This document shows, one piece after another, positions 4,531 through 11,630 of a stretch of 11,630 nt of DNA. The notes under the pieces are model-generated. The model was given only the letters and a program-made list of their open reading frames with translations, searched no databases and had not been told where the DNA came from. Where the stretch lies: NCBI GenBank assembly GCA_002429615.1, contig DJAN01000151.1, forward strand, positions 1-11,630, given 5' to 3'. Numbering within the stretch: position 1 is the stretch's first letter; each line of letters begins with the position of its first letter. The position numbers were made by a program, and so were the translations under genes. This DNA comes from Lysobacteraceae bacterium UBA6001. GTDB taxonomy: Bacteria > Pseudomonadota > Gammaproteobacteria > Xanthomonadales > Xanthomonadaceae.

Positions 4531-6921
4531 GTGCGCCGAGCTCTTCGCCTGCTTCCCCTGCCCCTGAGCATCGCCATCTGCCTGCCGGCAATGGCCGACG
4601 AAAAGCCGTTGAACTGGGACCTGTGCCCGGCGGTCGAGCCCCTGCCCGGCTTCGACGACGCGCCCCCGGCCGACAAGGCCGCGGCCGCCAACCGCCAGCA
4701 GCTGCCCACCGATGTCGAGGGCGACCAGCTCAGCGGCACCACCACGATCCCGCAATACCAGGGCAACGTGACCCTCAAGCGCGGCGACCAGTTCCTGCAT
4801 GCGGACACGCTGCGGCTGGACACCGACAGCGGCAACTACATCGCCGAAGGCCACGTGCGCTACCAGGACTCCTCGTTCCGGATGATCGCCGACCGGGCCG
4901 AAGGCAACCAGGACACCGACACCCACAAGGTCACCAACATCCGCTACCAGCTGGTGGACCGCCGCGGCAACGGCGGCGCGCAGTCGGTGGACCTGCAGGG
5001 CTCGGTCGGGCAGATGCACCACTCCACCTATACGACCTGCGATCCCTCGCAGCCGATCTGGAAGGTGCGTGCGCCGGAGATCGACGTCGACAACGAGGAA
5101 GGCTTCGGCACCGCGCGCAACGCCGTGCTGCAGATCGGCAAGGTGCCGGTGCTGTACATGCCGTGGTTCAAGTTCCCGATCGACGACCGCCGCCAGACCG
5201 GCCTGCTGTATCCGCAGCTGGCGATCTCCGGCCGCAACGGCTTCGATTACACCCAGCCGATCTATCTCAACCTGGCGCCGAACTACGACGACACCCTGTA
5301 TCCGCGCTACATGAGCAAGCGCGGCTTCATGCTCGACAACGAATTCCGCTACCTCTACGAAGGTGGCCGCGGCGAACTGCGCACCGCCTACCTGCCCAAC
5401 GACAAGCTGCGTGACAAGGATCGCGGCCGTGTCGAGTACATGGGCTATCACAACATCGACAGCCACTGGCAGGCACGCGCCAACCTGGCTTGGGTCAGCG
5501 ACGAGCGCTACACCGAGGACTTCTCCAGCCGCCTCAACGGCGTGAGCGTGTCCAACATCCAGAGCGTGGCCGGCGTCTATGGCACCGGCGAGTTCTGGAC
5601 CGCCGGCGTGATGGCCGACTACTGGCAGCTCACCGACTACACGCTCACCGAGAGCTCGCTGCCGTACAACCGCCAGCCGCGGGCGTACTTCAACTGGGAC
5701 CAGCCGTTCGGCAAGCTGTTCGACATCGGCATCTATACCGAGGCGGTGCGCTTCGTCCACGACGACATCCACCCGAAGTTCATCGATGCCGACGGCGAGT
5801 ACCAGCGCACCGGCGAGGTGATCGACCAGGCCGGCGGCTCGCGCCTGGACCTCAAGCCCTACATCTCCATGCCGCTGGCCGGCGCGGCCTGGTACGTCAC
5901 CCCGACCCTGGCCTACCGCTACACCGCCTACCAGCTGGACCGCGAACTGGCCGAGCAGCTGCGCGCCACCGGCGGTAATGGCGACCGCACGCCGACCCGC
6001 AGCCTGCCGATCGCCAGCCTGGATGCCGGCCTGTTCTTCGACCGTGACGTCAAGATCGGTGGCACCTCGTACCTGAACACCCTCGAGCCGCGCCTGTACT
6101 ACCTGTACACCCCGTACCGGAACCAGGACGACCTGCCGCTGTTCGACACCCGTGCCTTCACCTTCAGCTGGGGCCAGCTGTTCCGCGACAGCCGCTACAC
6201 CGGCGCCGACCGCCAGAACGATGCCAACCAGCTAACCGTGGCGGTGACCAGCCGCCTGCTGCGCCAGTCCGATGGCCGCGAGAAGCTGTCCGTCAGCCTG
6301 GGCCAGATCCTGTACTTCGAGGATTCGCGGGTCACGCTCAACAGCAGCGAGCCGCCGGTCGAGCAGGGCAAGTCGGCCTGGGTGACCGACGTCAACTACA
6401 TGATCAACGACCGCTGGACGCTCGGCGCCACCTACCAGTGGAACCCGAACTACCGCCAGGAGGACCTGGCGAGCTTCCGCACCCGCTACCTGCTCGGCAA
6501 CGACGGCATCGTCAACCTGTCCTACCGTTACCGCCGCAACACCACCGACAACACCGACCAGCTGAAGCAGGCCGATTTCTCGTTCCTGTACCCGATCAAC
6601 CCCACCTGGAGCGTGGTCGGCCGGTACTACTACTCGCTGCTGGACCACAAGCCGCTGGAGATCATCGGCGGCGTGCAGTGGGACAGCTGCTGCCTGGCGG
6701 TACGCGCCCTGGCCCGCCGCTACGTGCGCAACCGCGAGGGTGACATGAACAACTCCTTCCAGCTGGAGTTTGTCCTGAAGGGACTCGGCTCGGCAGGACA
6801 GGACACAGAGCGCACTTTGCGCCGTGCTATTCTCGGTTATTACCGCGACGACCTGTATCTGGTCCCGCCCAGCAACACCACGACCAATCCGGACGATTAC
6901 GATCCGAACCAGATTCCATGA
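4531..6921 (+). CDS. lptD: LPS-assembly protein LptD (outer-membrane LPS translocon)
   Basis: LptD forms the outer-membrane beta-barrel that, with lipoprotein LptE, inserts lipopolysaccharide into the outer leaflet. From GTG 4531 the protein has 796 residues (E. coli 784). Residues 1-22 are a signal peptide: two arginines, a Leu/Pro-rich core and an AMA cleavage site. The periplasmic OstA-type beta-jellyroll spans roughly 60-190 and the barrel roughly 220-796. All four conserved cysteines of the two inter-domain disulfides are present (C32, C170, C720, C721), matching E. coli C31, C173, C724 and C725. The start is uncertain: in-frame ATGs at 4438, 4480 and 4489 would add N-terminal residues ahead of the signal peptide, and no Shine-Dalgarno sequence precedes any of them. 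The stop overlaps surA by ATGA, which couples the translocon to its folding chaperone. Confidence 0.95.
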   Translation: MRRALRLLPLPLSIAICLPAMADEKPLNWDLCPAVEPLPGFDDAPPADKAAAANRQQLPTDVEGDQLSGTTTIPQYQGNVTLKRGDQFLHADTLRLDTDSGNYIAEGHVRYQDSSFRMIADRAEGNQDTDTHKVTNIRYQLVDRRGNGGAQSVDLQGSVGQMHHSTYTTCDPSQPIWKVRAPEIDVDNEEGFGTARNAVLQIGKVPVLYMPWFKFPIDDRRQTGLLYPQLAISGRNGFDYTQPIYLNLAPNYDDTLYPRYMSKRGFMLDNEFRYLYEGGRGELRTAYLPNDKLRDKDRGRVEYMGYHNIDSHWQARANLAWVSDERYTEDFSSRLNGVSVSNIQSVAGVYGTGEFWTAGVMADYWQLTDYTLTESSLPYNRQPRAYFNWDQPFGKLFDIGIYTEAVRFVHDDIHPKFIDADGEYQRTGEVIDQAGGSRLDLKPYISMPLAGAAWYVTPTLAYRYTAYQLDRELAEQLRATGGNGDRTPTRSLPIASLDAGLFFDRDVKIGGTSYLNTLEPRLYYLYTPYRNQDDLPLFDTRAFTFSWGQLFRDSRYTGADRQNDANQLTVAVTSRLLRQSDGREKLSVSLGQILYFEDSRVTLNSSEPPVEQGKSAWVTDVNYMINDRWTLGATYQWNPNYRQEDLASFRTRYLLGNDGIVNLSYRYRRNTTDNTDQLKQADFSFLYPINPTWSVVGRYYYSLLDHKPLEIIGGVQWDSCCLAVRALARRYVRNREGDMNNSFQLEFVLKGLGSAGQDTERTLRRAILGYYRDDLYLVPPSNTTTNPDDYDPNQIP

Positions 6922-8294
6922 CCAGACTCTTTCCTGCTTTCCTCGCTTCGCTGCTGGTCGTGGCCAGTGCCCTTCCGCCCTCCGCCGCCGCCCAGGCCGC
7001 CTCCCAGCCGTTGGACCGCATCGCGGCCATCGTCGATGAGGACGTGATCCTGCAGAGCGAGCTGGACCGCGCGGTCGCCAACGTCCGCGCCCAGTACGCC
7101 GGCCGCGAAAACCAGCTGCCGCCGGCCGACGTGCTGCAGCGGCAGGTGCTTGAGCGCCTGGTCCTGGTCAAGCTGCAGGTGTCGCGCGCCGAAGGCAGCG
7201 GCATCAAGGTCAGCGACGACGAACTGAACCGCGCCATCGCCAGCATCGCCCAGCAGAACGGCACCAGCACTGACGGCTTGCGCCAGAAGCTGGCCGCCGA
7301 CGGCCTGTCCTACGGCGATTTCCGCCGTTCGGTGCGCGACGAGATCACCGTCCAGCGCCTGCGCCAGAGCTTTGCCCAGAGCCGCATCTCGGTCAGCGAG
7401 GGCGAGGTCGACGCGGCCATGGCCCAGCAGAACACCGGCGGCGCCCAGTACCACCTGGCACACATCCTGGTCGGCCTGCCGGAAGGCGCCACCGCCGAGC
7501 AGATCGCCACCGGCCAGCAGAAGGTCGACGGCGTCAAGAGCCTGATCGACAAGGGCGAGCTGGACTTCTCCGCCGCCGCGGTGCGCTACTCCGACAGCCC
7601 CAACGCGCTGGAAGGCGGCGACCTGGGCTGGCGCGCGGCCGACGAGATCCCGAACGCATTCGCCCAGCTGATCAAGGACATGCAGCCCGGCCAGGTGGTC
7701 GGCCCGCTGCGTGGCCCGAGTGGCTTCCAGCTGCTGAAGCTGGTCGAGGTGCGCACCGGCGGTAACAACTCGCAGGCGCAGATGGTCACCGAGTACCACG
7801 CCCGGCACATCCTGGTGCGCATCAACGAAAACCAGAACGATGCCGCCGCCAAGGCCAAGATCGACACCCTGCGCGCGCGCATCGAGGGTGGCGCCGATTT
7901 CCAGACCGTGGCCAAGGAGTCCTCCGAGGACGCCAACAGCCGTGGCCAGGGCGGCGACCTGGGCTGGTTCCCCGCCGATGCCTTCGGCCCGGACTTCGGC
8001 CGCCAGGTCTCGGTCCTGAACGACGGCGGCCTGTCGCCGCCGTTCCGCACCGAAGCCGGCTGGCACATCGTGCAGGTCGTGGCCCGCCGCGATACCGACA
8101 TGGGCAACCAGAACCAGCGCGCCCAGGTCCGCGAGACCATCGGCCGCCGCAAGCTGGAAGACGAGTACAACCGCTTCCTGCAGGAAATGCGTGGCGAAGC
8201 CTATGTGAGCTTCCGTACCGGCGACCGCGCCGAGGACAGCGCTACCGCGCAGCCCACCCCGGCCACGCCGCCGACGCCGGCACCCGGCAACTGA
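6918..8294 (+). CDS. surA: Periplasmic chaperone and peptidyl-prolyl isomerase SurA
   Basis: SurA escorts unfolded outer-membrane proteins, LptD among them, across the periplasm to the BAM complex. The 458-residue protein has a signal peptide (1 to about 25, with a Leu/Val core and an AAA-type cleavage region). The SurA N-terminal chaperone domain spans about 30-165. Two parvulin-type isomerase domains follow, about 178-280 (starting YHLAHILVG) and 293-391 (starting YHARHILVR), each with its GGDLGW segment at 233-238 and 345-350. The C-terminal helix region spans about 400-430. A Pro/Ala/Thr-rich tail of some 20 residues ends the protein; it lengthens the protein relative to E. coli SurA (428) and looks disordered. 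The ATG overlaps the lptD stop and has no visible Shine-Dalgarno sequence, so translation probably depends on lptD. pdxA follows after 3 nt. Confidence 0.96.
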   Translation: MTRLFPAFLASLLVVASALPPSAAAQAASQPLDRIAAIVDEDVILQSELDRAVANVRAQYAGRENQLPPADVLQRQVLERLVLVKLQVSRAEGSGIKVSDDELNRAIASIAQQNGTSTDGLRQKLAADGLSYGDFRRSVRDEITVQRLRQSFAQSRISVSEGEVDAAMAQQNTGGAQYHLAHILVGLPEGATAEQIATGQQKVDGVKSLIDKGELDFSAAAVRYSDSPNALEGGDLGWRAADEIPNAFAQLIKDMQPGQVVGPLRGPSGFQLLKLVEVRTGGNNSQAQMVTEYHARHILVRINENQNDAAAKAKIDTLRARIEGGADFQTVAKESSEDANSRGQGGDLGWFPADAFGPDFGRQVSVLNDGGLSPPFRTEAGWHIVQVVARRDTDMGNQNQRAQVRETIGRRKLEDEYNRFLQEMRGEAYVSFRTGDRAEDSATAQPTPATPPTPAPGN

Positions 8295-8297
8295 GGC

Positions 8298-9287
8298 ATG
8301 GACCTTCCCGCCCTCGCGCTGGTACCGGGCGAGCCGGCGGGCATCGGGCCGGAGCTGTGCATCCGGCTCGTGCAGCAGCCGCGCACTGATTGCCGGCTGC
8401 TCGCGTTCTGCGACTCCGACACCCTCGCCCAGGCCGCCACCGCGCTGGGCCTGCCGTTCCGCGCCCTTCCGCCCGACGCGACGCCCGAACGCCCCGGCGA
8501 CCTCGCCGTGCAGCCGGTGCCGCTGGCGCGCCCGGCCCGCTTCGGCCAGACCGACCCCGCCAATGCCGCCGCGGTGATCGACGCCCTGCACCAGGGCGCA
8601 GCTGCGTGCCTGGACGGCCGCCTCGACGGCATCGTCACCGGCCCGGTACACAAGGCGGCGATCAACGCGGGCGGGATCGCCTACACCGGCACCACCGAGC
8701 TGCTGGCCACCCAGGCCGGCACGGACGTGGTGATGATGCTGGCCAACGACATCGTCCGCGTCGCCCTGGTGACGACCCACCTGCCGCTGCGCGCGGTGGC
8801 CGATGCGCTCACCGGCCCGGCGCTGGCACGCTGCCTGGAGATCACCTGGCAGGCGCTGCGGCGCGACTTCGGCCTGGCGACGCCACGCATCGCCGTGCTG
8901 GGGCTCAATCCCCACGCTGGCGAGGACGGCCATCTCGGGCGCGAGGAACTGGACGTGATGATCCCGGTGCTGGATGCACTGCGCGCGCGCGACATGGACC
9001 TTGTGGGGCCGCTGCCGGCCGACACCGCCTTCCTGCCGCAGAAGCTGCGCGGCTTCGACGCGGTGGTAGCGATGTATCACGACCAGGGCCTGCCGGTCCT
9101 CAAGTACAGCGGCTTCGAGCAGGCGGTGAACATCACCCTGGGCCTGCCCTATCCGCGCGTGGCGGTGGACCACGGCACCGCGCTGGAACTGGCCGGGCGC
9201 GGCATGGCCGACCCGTCCAGCCTGTTCGCGGCCACCGCGCTGTGCGCGCGGCTCGGTGCGGCACGCCGGCACACCCGCGCGATCTGA
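8298..9287 (+). CDS. pdxA: 4-hydroxythreonine-4-phosphate dehydrogenase PdxA
   Basis: PdxA oxidises 4-phosphohydroxy-L-threonine with NAD(P)+; the product decarboxylates to 3-amino-1-hydroxyacetone phosphate for PdxJ in the DXP-dependent pyridoxal phosphate pathway. The protein has 329 residues, exactly as in E. coli. It begins with the typical PGEPAGIGPE (10-19). The divalent-metal histidines are present as H161 (TTHLPLR), H206 (NPHAGE) and H261 (YHDQGLPVLKY), and VDHGTALELAGRG lies at 290-302. The substrate-binding pair H136-T137 of E. coli (TGHTE) is T132-T133 here (TGTTE); I recall the same change in Xanthomonas PdxA. The ATG is 3 nt after the surA stop, with TGAGG just upstream, so the genes are co-transcribed. 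A 55-nt gap to rsmA follows and holds a promoter candidate. Confidence 0.95.
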   Translation: MDLPALALVPGEPAGIGPELCIRLVQQPRTDCRLLAFCDSDTLAQAATALGLPFRALPPDATPERPGDLAVQPVPLARPARFGQTDPANAAAVIDALHQGAAACLDGRLDGIVTGPVHKAAINAGGIAYTGTTELLATQAGTDVVMMLANDIVRVALVTTHLPLRAVADALTGPALARCLEITWQALRRDFGLATPRIAVLGLNPHAGEDGHLGREELDVMIPVLDALRARDMDLVGPLPADTAFLPQKLRGFDAVVAMYHDQGLPVLKYSGFEQAVNITLGLPYPRVAVDHGTALELAGRGMADPSSLFAATALCARLGAARRHTRAI

Positions 9288-9330
9288 GGCCAACGCGGCG
9301 GAATTCCGTCGCAAGTCACGCCACAACCTC

Positions 9331-9336
9331 TAGAAT
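9331..9336 (+). promoter_or_regulatory. Putative -10 box of rsmA
   Basis: TAGAAT lies in the 55-nt pdxA-rsmA gap, 6 nt upstream of the rsmA ATG. No Shine-Dalgarno sequence stands before the ATG. This predicts transcription starting at the start codon in addition to read-through from surA-pdxA. Confidence 0.5.
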
Positions 9337-9342
9337 TTCCCG

Positions 9343-10155
9343 ATGACCCGTCCGCTTCCCCCCGCGCCGGCCACCGGCTTCAGTGCCCCGGCAAAGAAAT
9401 CACTGGGCCAGCACTTCCTGGCCGACCGCCATTACATCGACCGCATCGTCCAGGCCGTGGACCCGAAACCGGGCCAGCGCCTGGTCGAGATCGGCCCTGG
9501 CCAGGGTGCGATCACCCTGCCGCTGCTGCGCCGCCATGGCGAGCTGACGGTGATCGAGTTCGACCGCGACCTGATCACCCCGCTCACCGAGGCGGCCGCG
9601 CCGATCGGCACGCTGTCCATCATCCATCGCGACGTGCTGACGGTGGATTTCACCGAACTGGCCGCCGGCACGCCGATCCGCCTGGTCGGCAACCTGCCCT
9701 ACAACATCTCCTCGCCGATCCTGTTCCATGCCCTGGACCACGCGCCGGCCATCGCCGACATGCACTTCATGCTGCAGAAGGAAGTGGTGGACCGCATGGC
9801 GGCGGCGCCGGGCAGCAAGGTCTATGGCCGCCTGAGCGTGATGCTGCAGGCCTGGTGCGAGGTGACCTCGCTGTTCGTGGTGCCCCCGGGCGCCTTCCGG
9901 CCACCGCCGAAGGTGGACTCGGCGGTGGCGCGGCTGGTACCGCGGCCGGCCACCGAGGTCGGCATCGACGACCGCCGGCGCTTCGCCGACGTGGTCCGGG
10001 CGGCGTTCGGGCAGCGCCGCAAGACGCTGCGCAACGCGCTGAACGGCGTGTGCGATGCACGCCATTTCGAGGCCGCCGGGGTGCGCCCGGATGCGCGTGC
10101 GGAGCAGCTGGAGGTCGCCGACTTCATCCGCCTGGCCAATGTGGTGGTGGATTGA
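9343..10155 (+). CDS. rsmA: 16S rRNA dimethyladenosine transferase RsmA (KsgA)
   Basis: RsmA dimethylates two adjacent adenosines (A1518 and A1519 in E. coli numbering) in the 3'-terminal helix of 16S rRNA during late 30S assembly, using S-adenosylmethionine; loss gives kasugamycin resistance. The 270-residue length is normal. KKSLGQHFL at residues 18-26, the SAM-binding [10 protein letters not shown] at 49-58, the catalytic NLPYN at 117-121 followed by ISSPIL, and the C-terminal [12 protein letters not shown] segment identify the protein. ATG 9343 is the first in-frame start before the conserved KKSLGQHF and sits 6 nt from a TAGAAT box. The stop codon overlaps a TTGACG that may be the -35 element of apaG. 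Confidence 0.96.
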   Translation: MTRPLPPAPATGFSAPAKKSLGQHFLADRHYIDRIVQAVDPKPGQRLVEIGPGQGAITLPLLRRHGELTVIEFDRDLITPLTEAAAPIGTLSIIHRDVLTVDFTELAAGTPIRLVGNLPYNISSPILFHALDHAPAIADMHFMLQKEVVDRMAAAPGSKVYGRLSVMLQAWCEVTSLFVVPPGAFRPPPKVDSAVARLVPRPATEVGIDDRRRFADVVRAAFGQRRKTLRNALNGVCDARHFEAAGVRPDARAEQLEVADFIRLANVVVD

Positions 10156-10183
10156 CGTGACGCAGATGCGCTTTGCATACACT
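10152..10183 (+). promoter_or_regulatory. Putative apaG promoter at the end of rsmA
   Basis: TTGACG (10152-10157), one base from the -35 consensus, overlaps the rsmA stop codon. TACACT (10178-10183) matches the -10 consensus at four of six positions and lies 6 nt before the apaG ATG. The 20-nt spacer is long; the overlapping CATACA (10176-10181) gives 18 nt but a poorer hexamer. Confidence 0.45.
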
Positions 10184-10189
10184 GGCCCC

Positions 10190-10573
10190 ATGGCTGCCGC
10201 TCCCCGCTACCAGATCGAAATCGAGGTGAAGCCGCGTTTCGTGGATGACCCCGCCGCCGCGGAGCGCGGGCGCTATGCGTTCGCCTACGACATCCGCATC
10301 CTCAATACCGGGGACATCGGTGCGCGCCTGATGGCGCGACACTGGGAGATCGACCACGGCAACGGCCGCATCGAGCATGTGGACGGCGAGGGCGTGGTGG
10401 GCGAGCAGCCCTGGCTGCGCCCCGGCGAGGATTTCCGCTATACCTCGGCGGTGCTGCTGGAGACGGAAGACGGCCAGATGCAGGGCCACTACGATCTGGT
10501 CGCCGACGACGGCACTCCCTTCACCGCGCCGATCGCCGCCTTCGTGCTGGCGATGCCCCGGACGCTGCACTGA
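10190..10573 (+). CDS. apaG: ApaG domain protein (Co2+/Mg2+ efflux protein ApaG)
   Basis: ApaG is a small fibronectin-III-like beta-sandwich protein next to apaH in many proteobacteria. In Salmonella its homologue (CorD) was linked to cobalt resistance and Mg2+ efflux; its biochemical role is unsettled, though the known ApaG structure from Xanthomonas was proposed to bind nucleotides. The 127-residue length matches E. coli (125). Conserved features are [10 protein letters not shown] at 28-37, [10 protein letters not shown] at 51-60, GEGVVGEQP at 66-74, the PGEDFRYTS segment at 78-86 and MQGHYDLV at 97-104. ATG 10190 was chosen because upstream in-frame codons belong to shifted rsmA sequence and because a -10-like box lies 6 nt before it. 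apaH starts 10 nt after the stop. Confidence 0.94.
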   Translation: MAAAPRYQIEIEVKPRFVDDPAAAERGRYAFAYDIRILNTGDIGARLMARHWEIDHGNGRIEHVDGEGVVGEQPWLRPGEDFRYTSAVLLETEDGQMQGHYDLVADDGTPFTAPIAAFVLAMPRTLH

Positions 10574-10583
10574 GGGCGCCGGG

Positions 10584-11543
10584 ATGAGTGTATGGGCGAT
10601 CGGCGACCTGCAGGGCTGCTACGACGTGACCCAGCGGTTGCTGGAAAAAATCCGCTTCGATCCGGCGGTGGACCGGTTGTGGTTCTGTGGCGACCTGGTG
10701 AACCGCGGCGGGCAGTCGCTGGAGACGCTGCGCCTGGTGCATTCGCTGCGCGAGCAGAGCGTGGTGGTGCTGGGCAACCACGACCTGTCGCTGCTGGCGG
10801 TGGGCGCGCGCACGGAAGAGGAACAGCGCAAGGTCAACCCGGACCTGCTGCGGGTGGTGCAGGCCGAAGACCGCGACGTGCTGCTGGACTGGCTGCGGAT
10901 GCAGAAGCTGGTGCATGCCGATCGCGAGCTCGGCTGGATGATGGTGCATGCCGGGCTGGCGCCGAAGTGGACCACGCAGCTGGCGGAAAAGCATGCGCGC
11001 GAGGTCGAGCAGCAGTTGCAGGGCAATGCGTATCGCAAGCTGCTGCGCAACATGTATGGCGATCGGCCTGGCTGGTCGCCAGGGCTCAGCGGGCATGACC
11101 GCAGCCGGGCGATCATCAACCTGCTGACGCGGATGCGCTACTGCACGCCGCGCGGGCGGATCGCCAACGAAGAGAAAGGCACGCCGGGAACGCAGGCGCA
11201 GGGGCTGTACCCCTGGTTCGAGGTGCCGGGCCGGGCCGAGCGCGATCTGAAGATCGTGTGCGGCCATTGGTCCACGCTCGGGCTGACCATCACCCAGGGC
11301 GTGCACGCGATCGATACCGGCGCGGTGTGGGGCGGCAAGCTCACCGCCTTGCAGCTGGATACCGATGAGCTGCGCGTGGTGCAGGTGCCAGGGCGCGAGG
11401 TCGAAGGGCCACCGCCGATTCCGCGCGCACCCAGGCCGCAACGCGAGGGACAGCCGCGACGCCACGGCGGCGGGCAGCCTCCGCACGGGCGGCGGCCGCA
11501 GCAGGGTTCTTCGCAGAAGGATTCTGGGGCTCAGCAGGACTGA
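10584..11543 (+). CDS. apaH: Bis(5'-nucleosyl)-tetraphosphatase, symmetrical (ApaH)
   Basis: ApaH cleaves Ap4A symmetrically to two ADP, keeping dinucleoside polyphosphates low and, in E. coli, removing Np4 caps from RNA. It is a cytoplasmic metallophosphoesterase. Metal-site motifs are GDLQGCYD at 7-14, GDLVNRG at 36-42, GNHD at 64-67, VHAG at 121-124 and GHWS at 227-230; IDTG lies at 243-246. The first motif has Gln in place of the His of GDxHG, a variant I recall in other ApaH proteins such as those of Pseudomonas. The 319-residue protein exceeds E. coli ApaH (about 280): from about residue 276 it ends in a Pro/Arg/Gln/Gly-rich, probably disordered tail. ATG 10584 has GAGGG 7 nt upstream and lies 10 nt after apaG. 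Confidence 0.95.
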   Translation: MSVWAIGDLQGCYDVTQRLLEKIRFDPAVDRLWFCGDLVNRGGQSLETLRLVHSLREQSVVVLGNHDLSLLAVGARTEEEQRKVNPDLLRVVQAEDRDVLLDWLRMQKLVHADRELGWMMVHAGLAPKWTTQLAEKHAREVEQQLQGNAYRKLLRNMYGDRPGWSPGLSGHDRSRAIINLLTRMRYCTPRGRIANEEKGTPGTQAQGLYPWFEVPGRAERDLKIVCGHWSTLGLTITQGVHAIDTGAVWGGKLTALQLDTDELRVVQVPGREVEGPPPIPRAPRPQREGQPRRHGGGQPPHGRRPQQGSSQKDSGAQQD

Positions 11544-11630
11544 CGTGTGGGTGGATCGCCGAGAGCGCTGCCACTGACGGTCCGCGCGCGGCGAACGGGG
11601 GCTATCCCTTTTCGAGACACGCCGTGAACC
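11544..11630. other. Intergenic end of window, nothing identified
   Basis: No gene or clear terminator is visible after apaH. A self-complementary CCGCGCGCGG (11582-11591) cannot form a real hairpin. A GTG at 11624 could open a further plus-strand gene, but only two codons remain, so it cannot be judged. Confidence 0.3.

Noticed and set aside
4531..4594. Possible lipobox at the cysteine in the LptD signal sequence (residue 17)
   Set aside because: The residue before the cysteine is Ile, which does not fit a lipobox, and the AMA cleavage site after residue 22 explains the signal peptide; LptD is a barrel protein, not a lipoprotein.
4024..5772. A 582-codon minus-strand open frame opposite the HDAC-like gene and lptD
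   Set aside because: Same artefact of GC-rich coding DNA; no family motif, and it crosses the boundary between two real genes.
6897..9326. An 809-codon open frame on the minus strand opposite surA and pdxA
   Set aside because: It mirrors two well-conserved plus-strand genes, is rich in His/Arg/Gln/Gly/Ala/Val without any recognisable domain, and arises because TTA, CTA and TCA codons are rare in very GC-rich genes.
11582..11591. Palindrome CCGCGCGCGG after apaH as a possible terminator
   Set aside because: As a hairpin it leaves only about three base pairs around a minimal loop, and no T-run follows directly; alternating GC is common in this DNA.
11624..11630. GTG AAC as the start of another gene
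   Set aside because: Only two codons remain before the window ends and no clear ribosome binding site precedes it.

Overview
The window is a dense, very GC-rich stretch of bacterial chromosome with almost no non-coding DNA. Protein sequences and gene order point to a gammaproteobacterium of the family Xanthomonadaceae (Xanthomonas, Stenotrophomonas, Pseudoxanthomonas, Lysobacter or a relative). The clues are the LptD sequence, a PdxA with TGTTE where E. coli has TGHTE, and TAGAAT-type -10 boxes close to start codons. This is inferred from recalled family features, not from a database search, and I cannot name a genus.

Layout. On the minus strand (1-2193) are two overlapping flavin monooxygenases of ubiquinone biosynthesis, ubiH and a ubiI-like gene. 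The ubiI-like gene starts at GTG 988 and runs off the left edge. A 101-bp divergent intergenic region with inverted repeats separates ubiH from the plus-strand genes. Next come a small six-helix membrane protein that I assign to the BtuM family of cobalamin transporters (2295-2876) and a PduO-type cob(I)alamin adenosyltransferase (2889-3449), together a compact vitamin B12 uptake and activation pair. A class II histone-deacetylase-like amidohydrolase follows (3492-4400), apparently with its own promoter.

From about 4531 to 11543 lies the conserved envelope/housekeeping cluster lptD-surA-pdxA-rsmA-apaG-apaH, in the same order as in E. coli. LptD is the outer-membrane LPS translocon, and SurA is the periplasmic chaperone that helps fold it; their reading frames overlap by ATGA. 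PdxA makes pyridoxal phosphate, RsmA dimethylates 16S rRNA, ApaG is a small beta-sandwich protein and ApaH hydrolyses Ap4A. ApaH carries an extra low-complexity basic tail. The last 87 bases contain no gene I can support.

No mobile element, CRISPR array, tRNA, rRNA or foreign-looking segment was seen. The points most worth a second look are: the BtuM candidate, with a cysteine (C79) where the characterised family member has its cobalt ligand; four genes whose best -10 box sits only 6-7 nt from the start codon, suggesting leaderless mRNAs; the histidine-to-threonine change in the PdxA substrate site; and the inverted repeats in the ubiH/btuM and lptD upstream regions. I see no wholly undescribed multi-gene system here.
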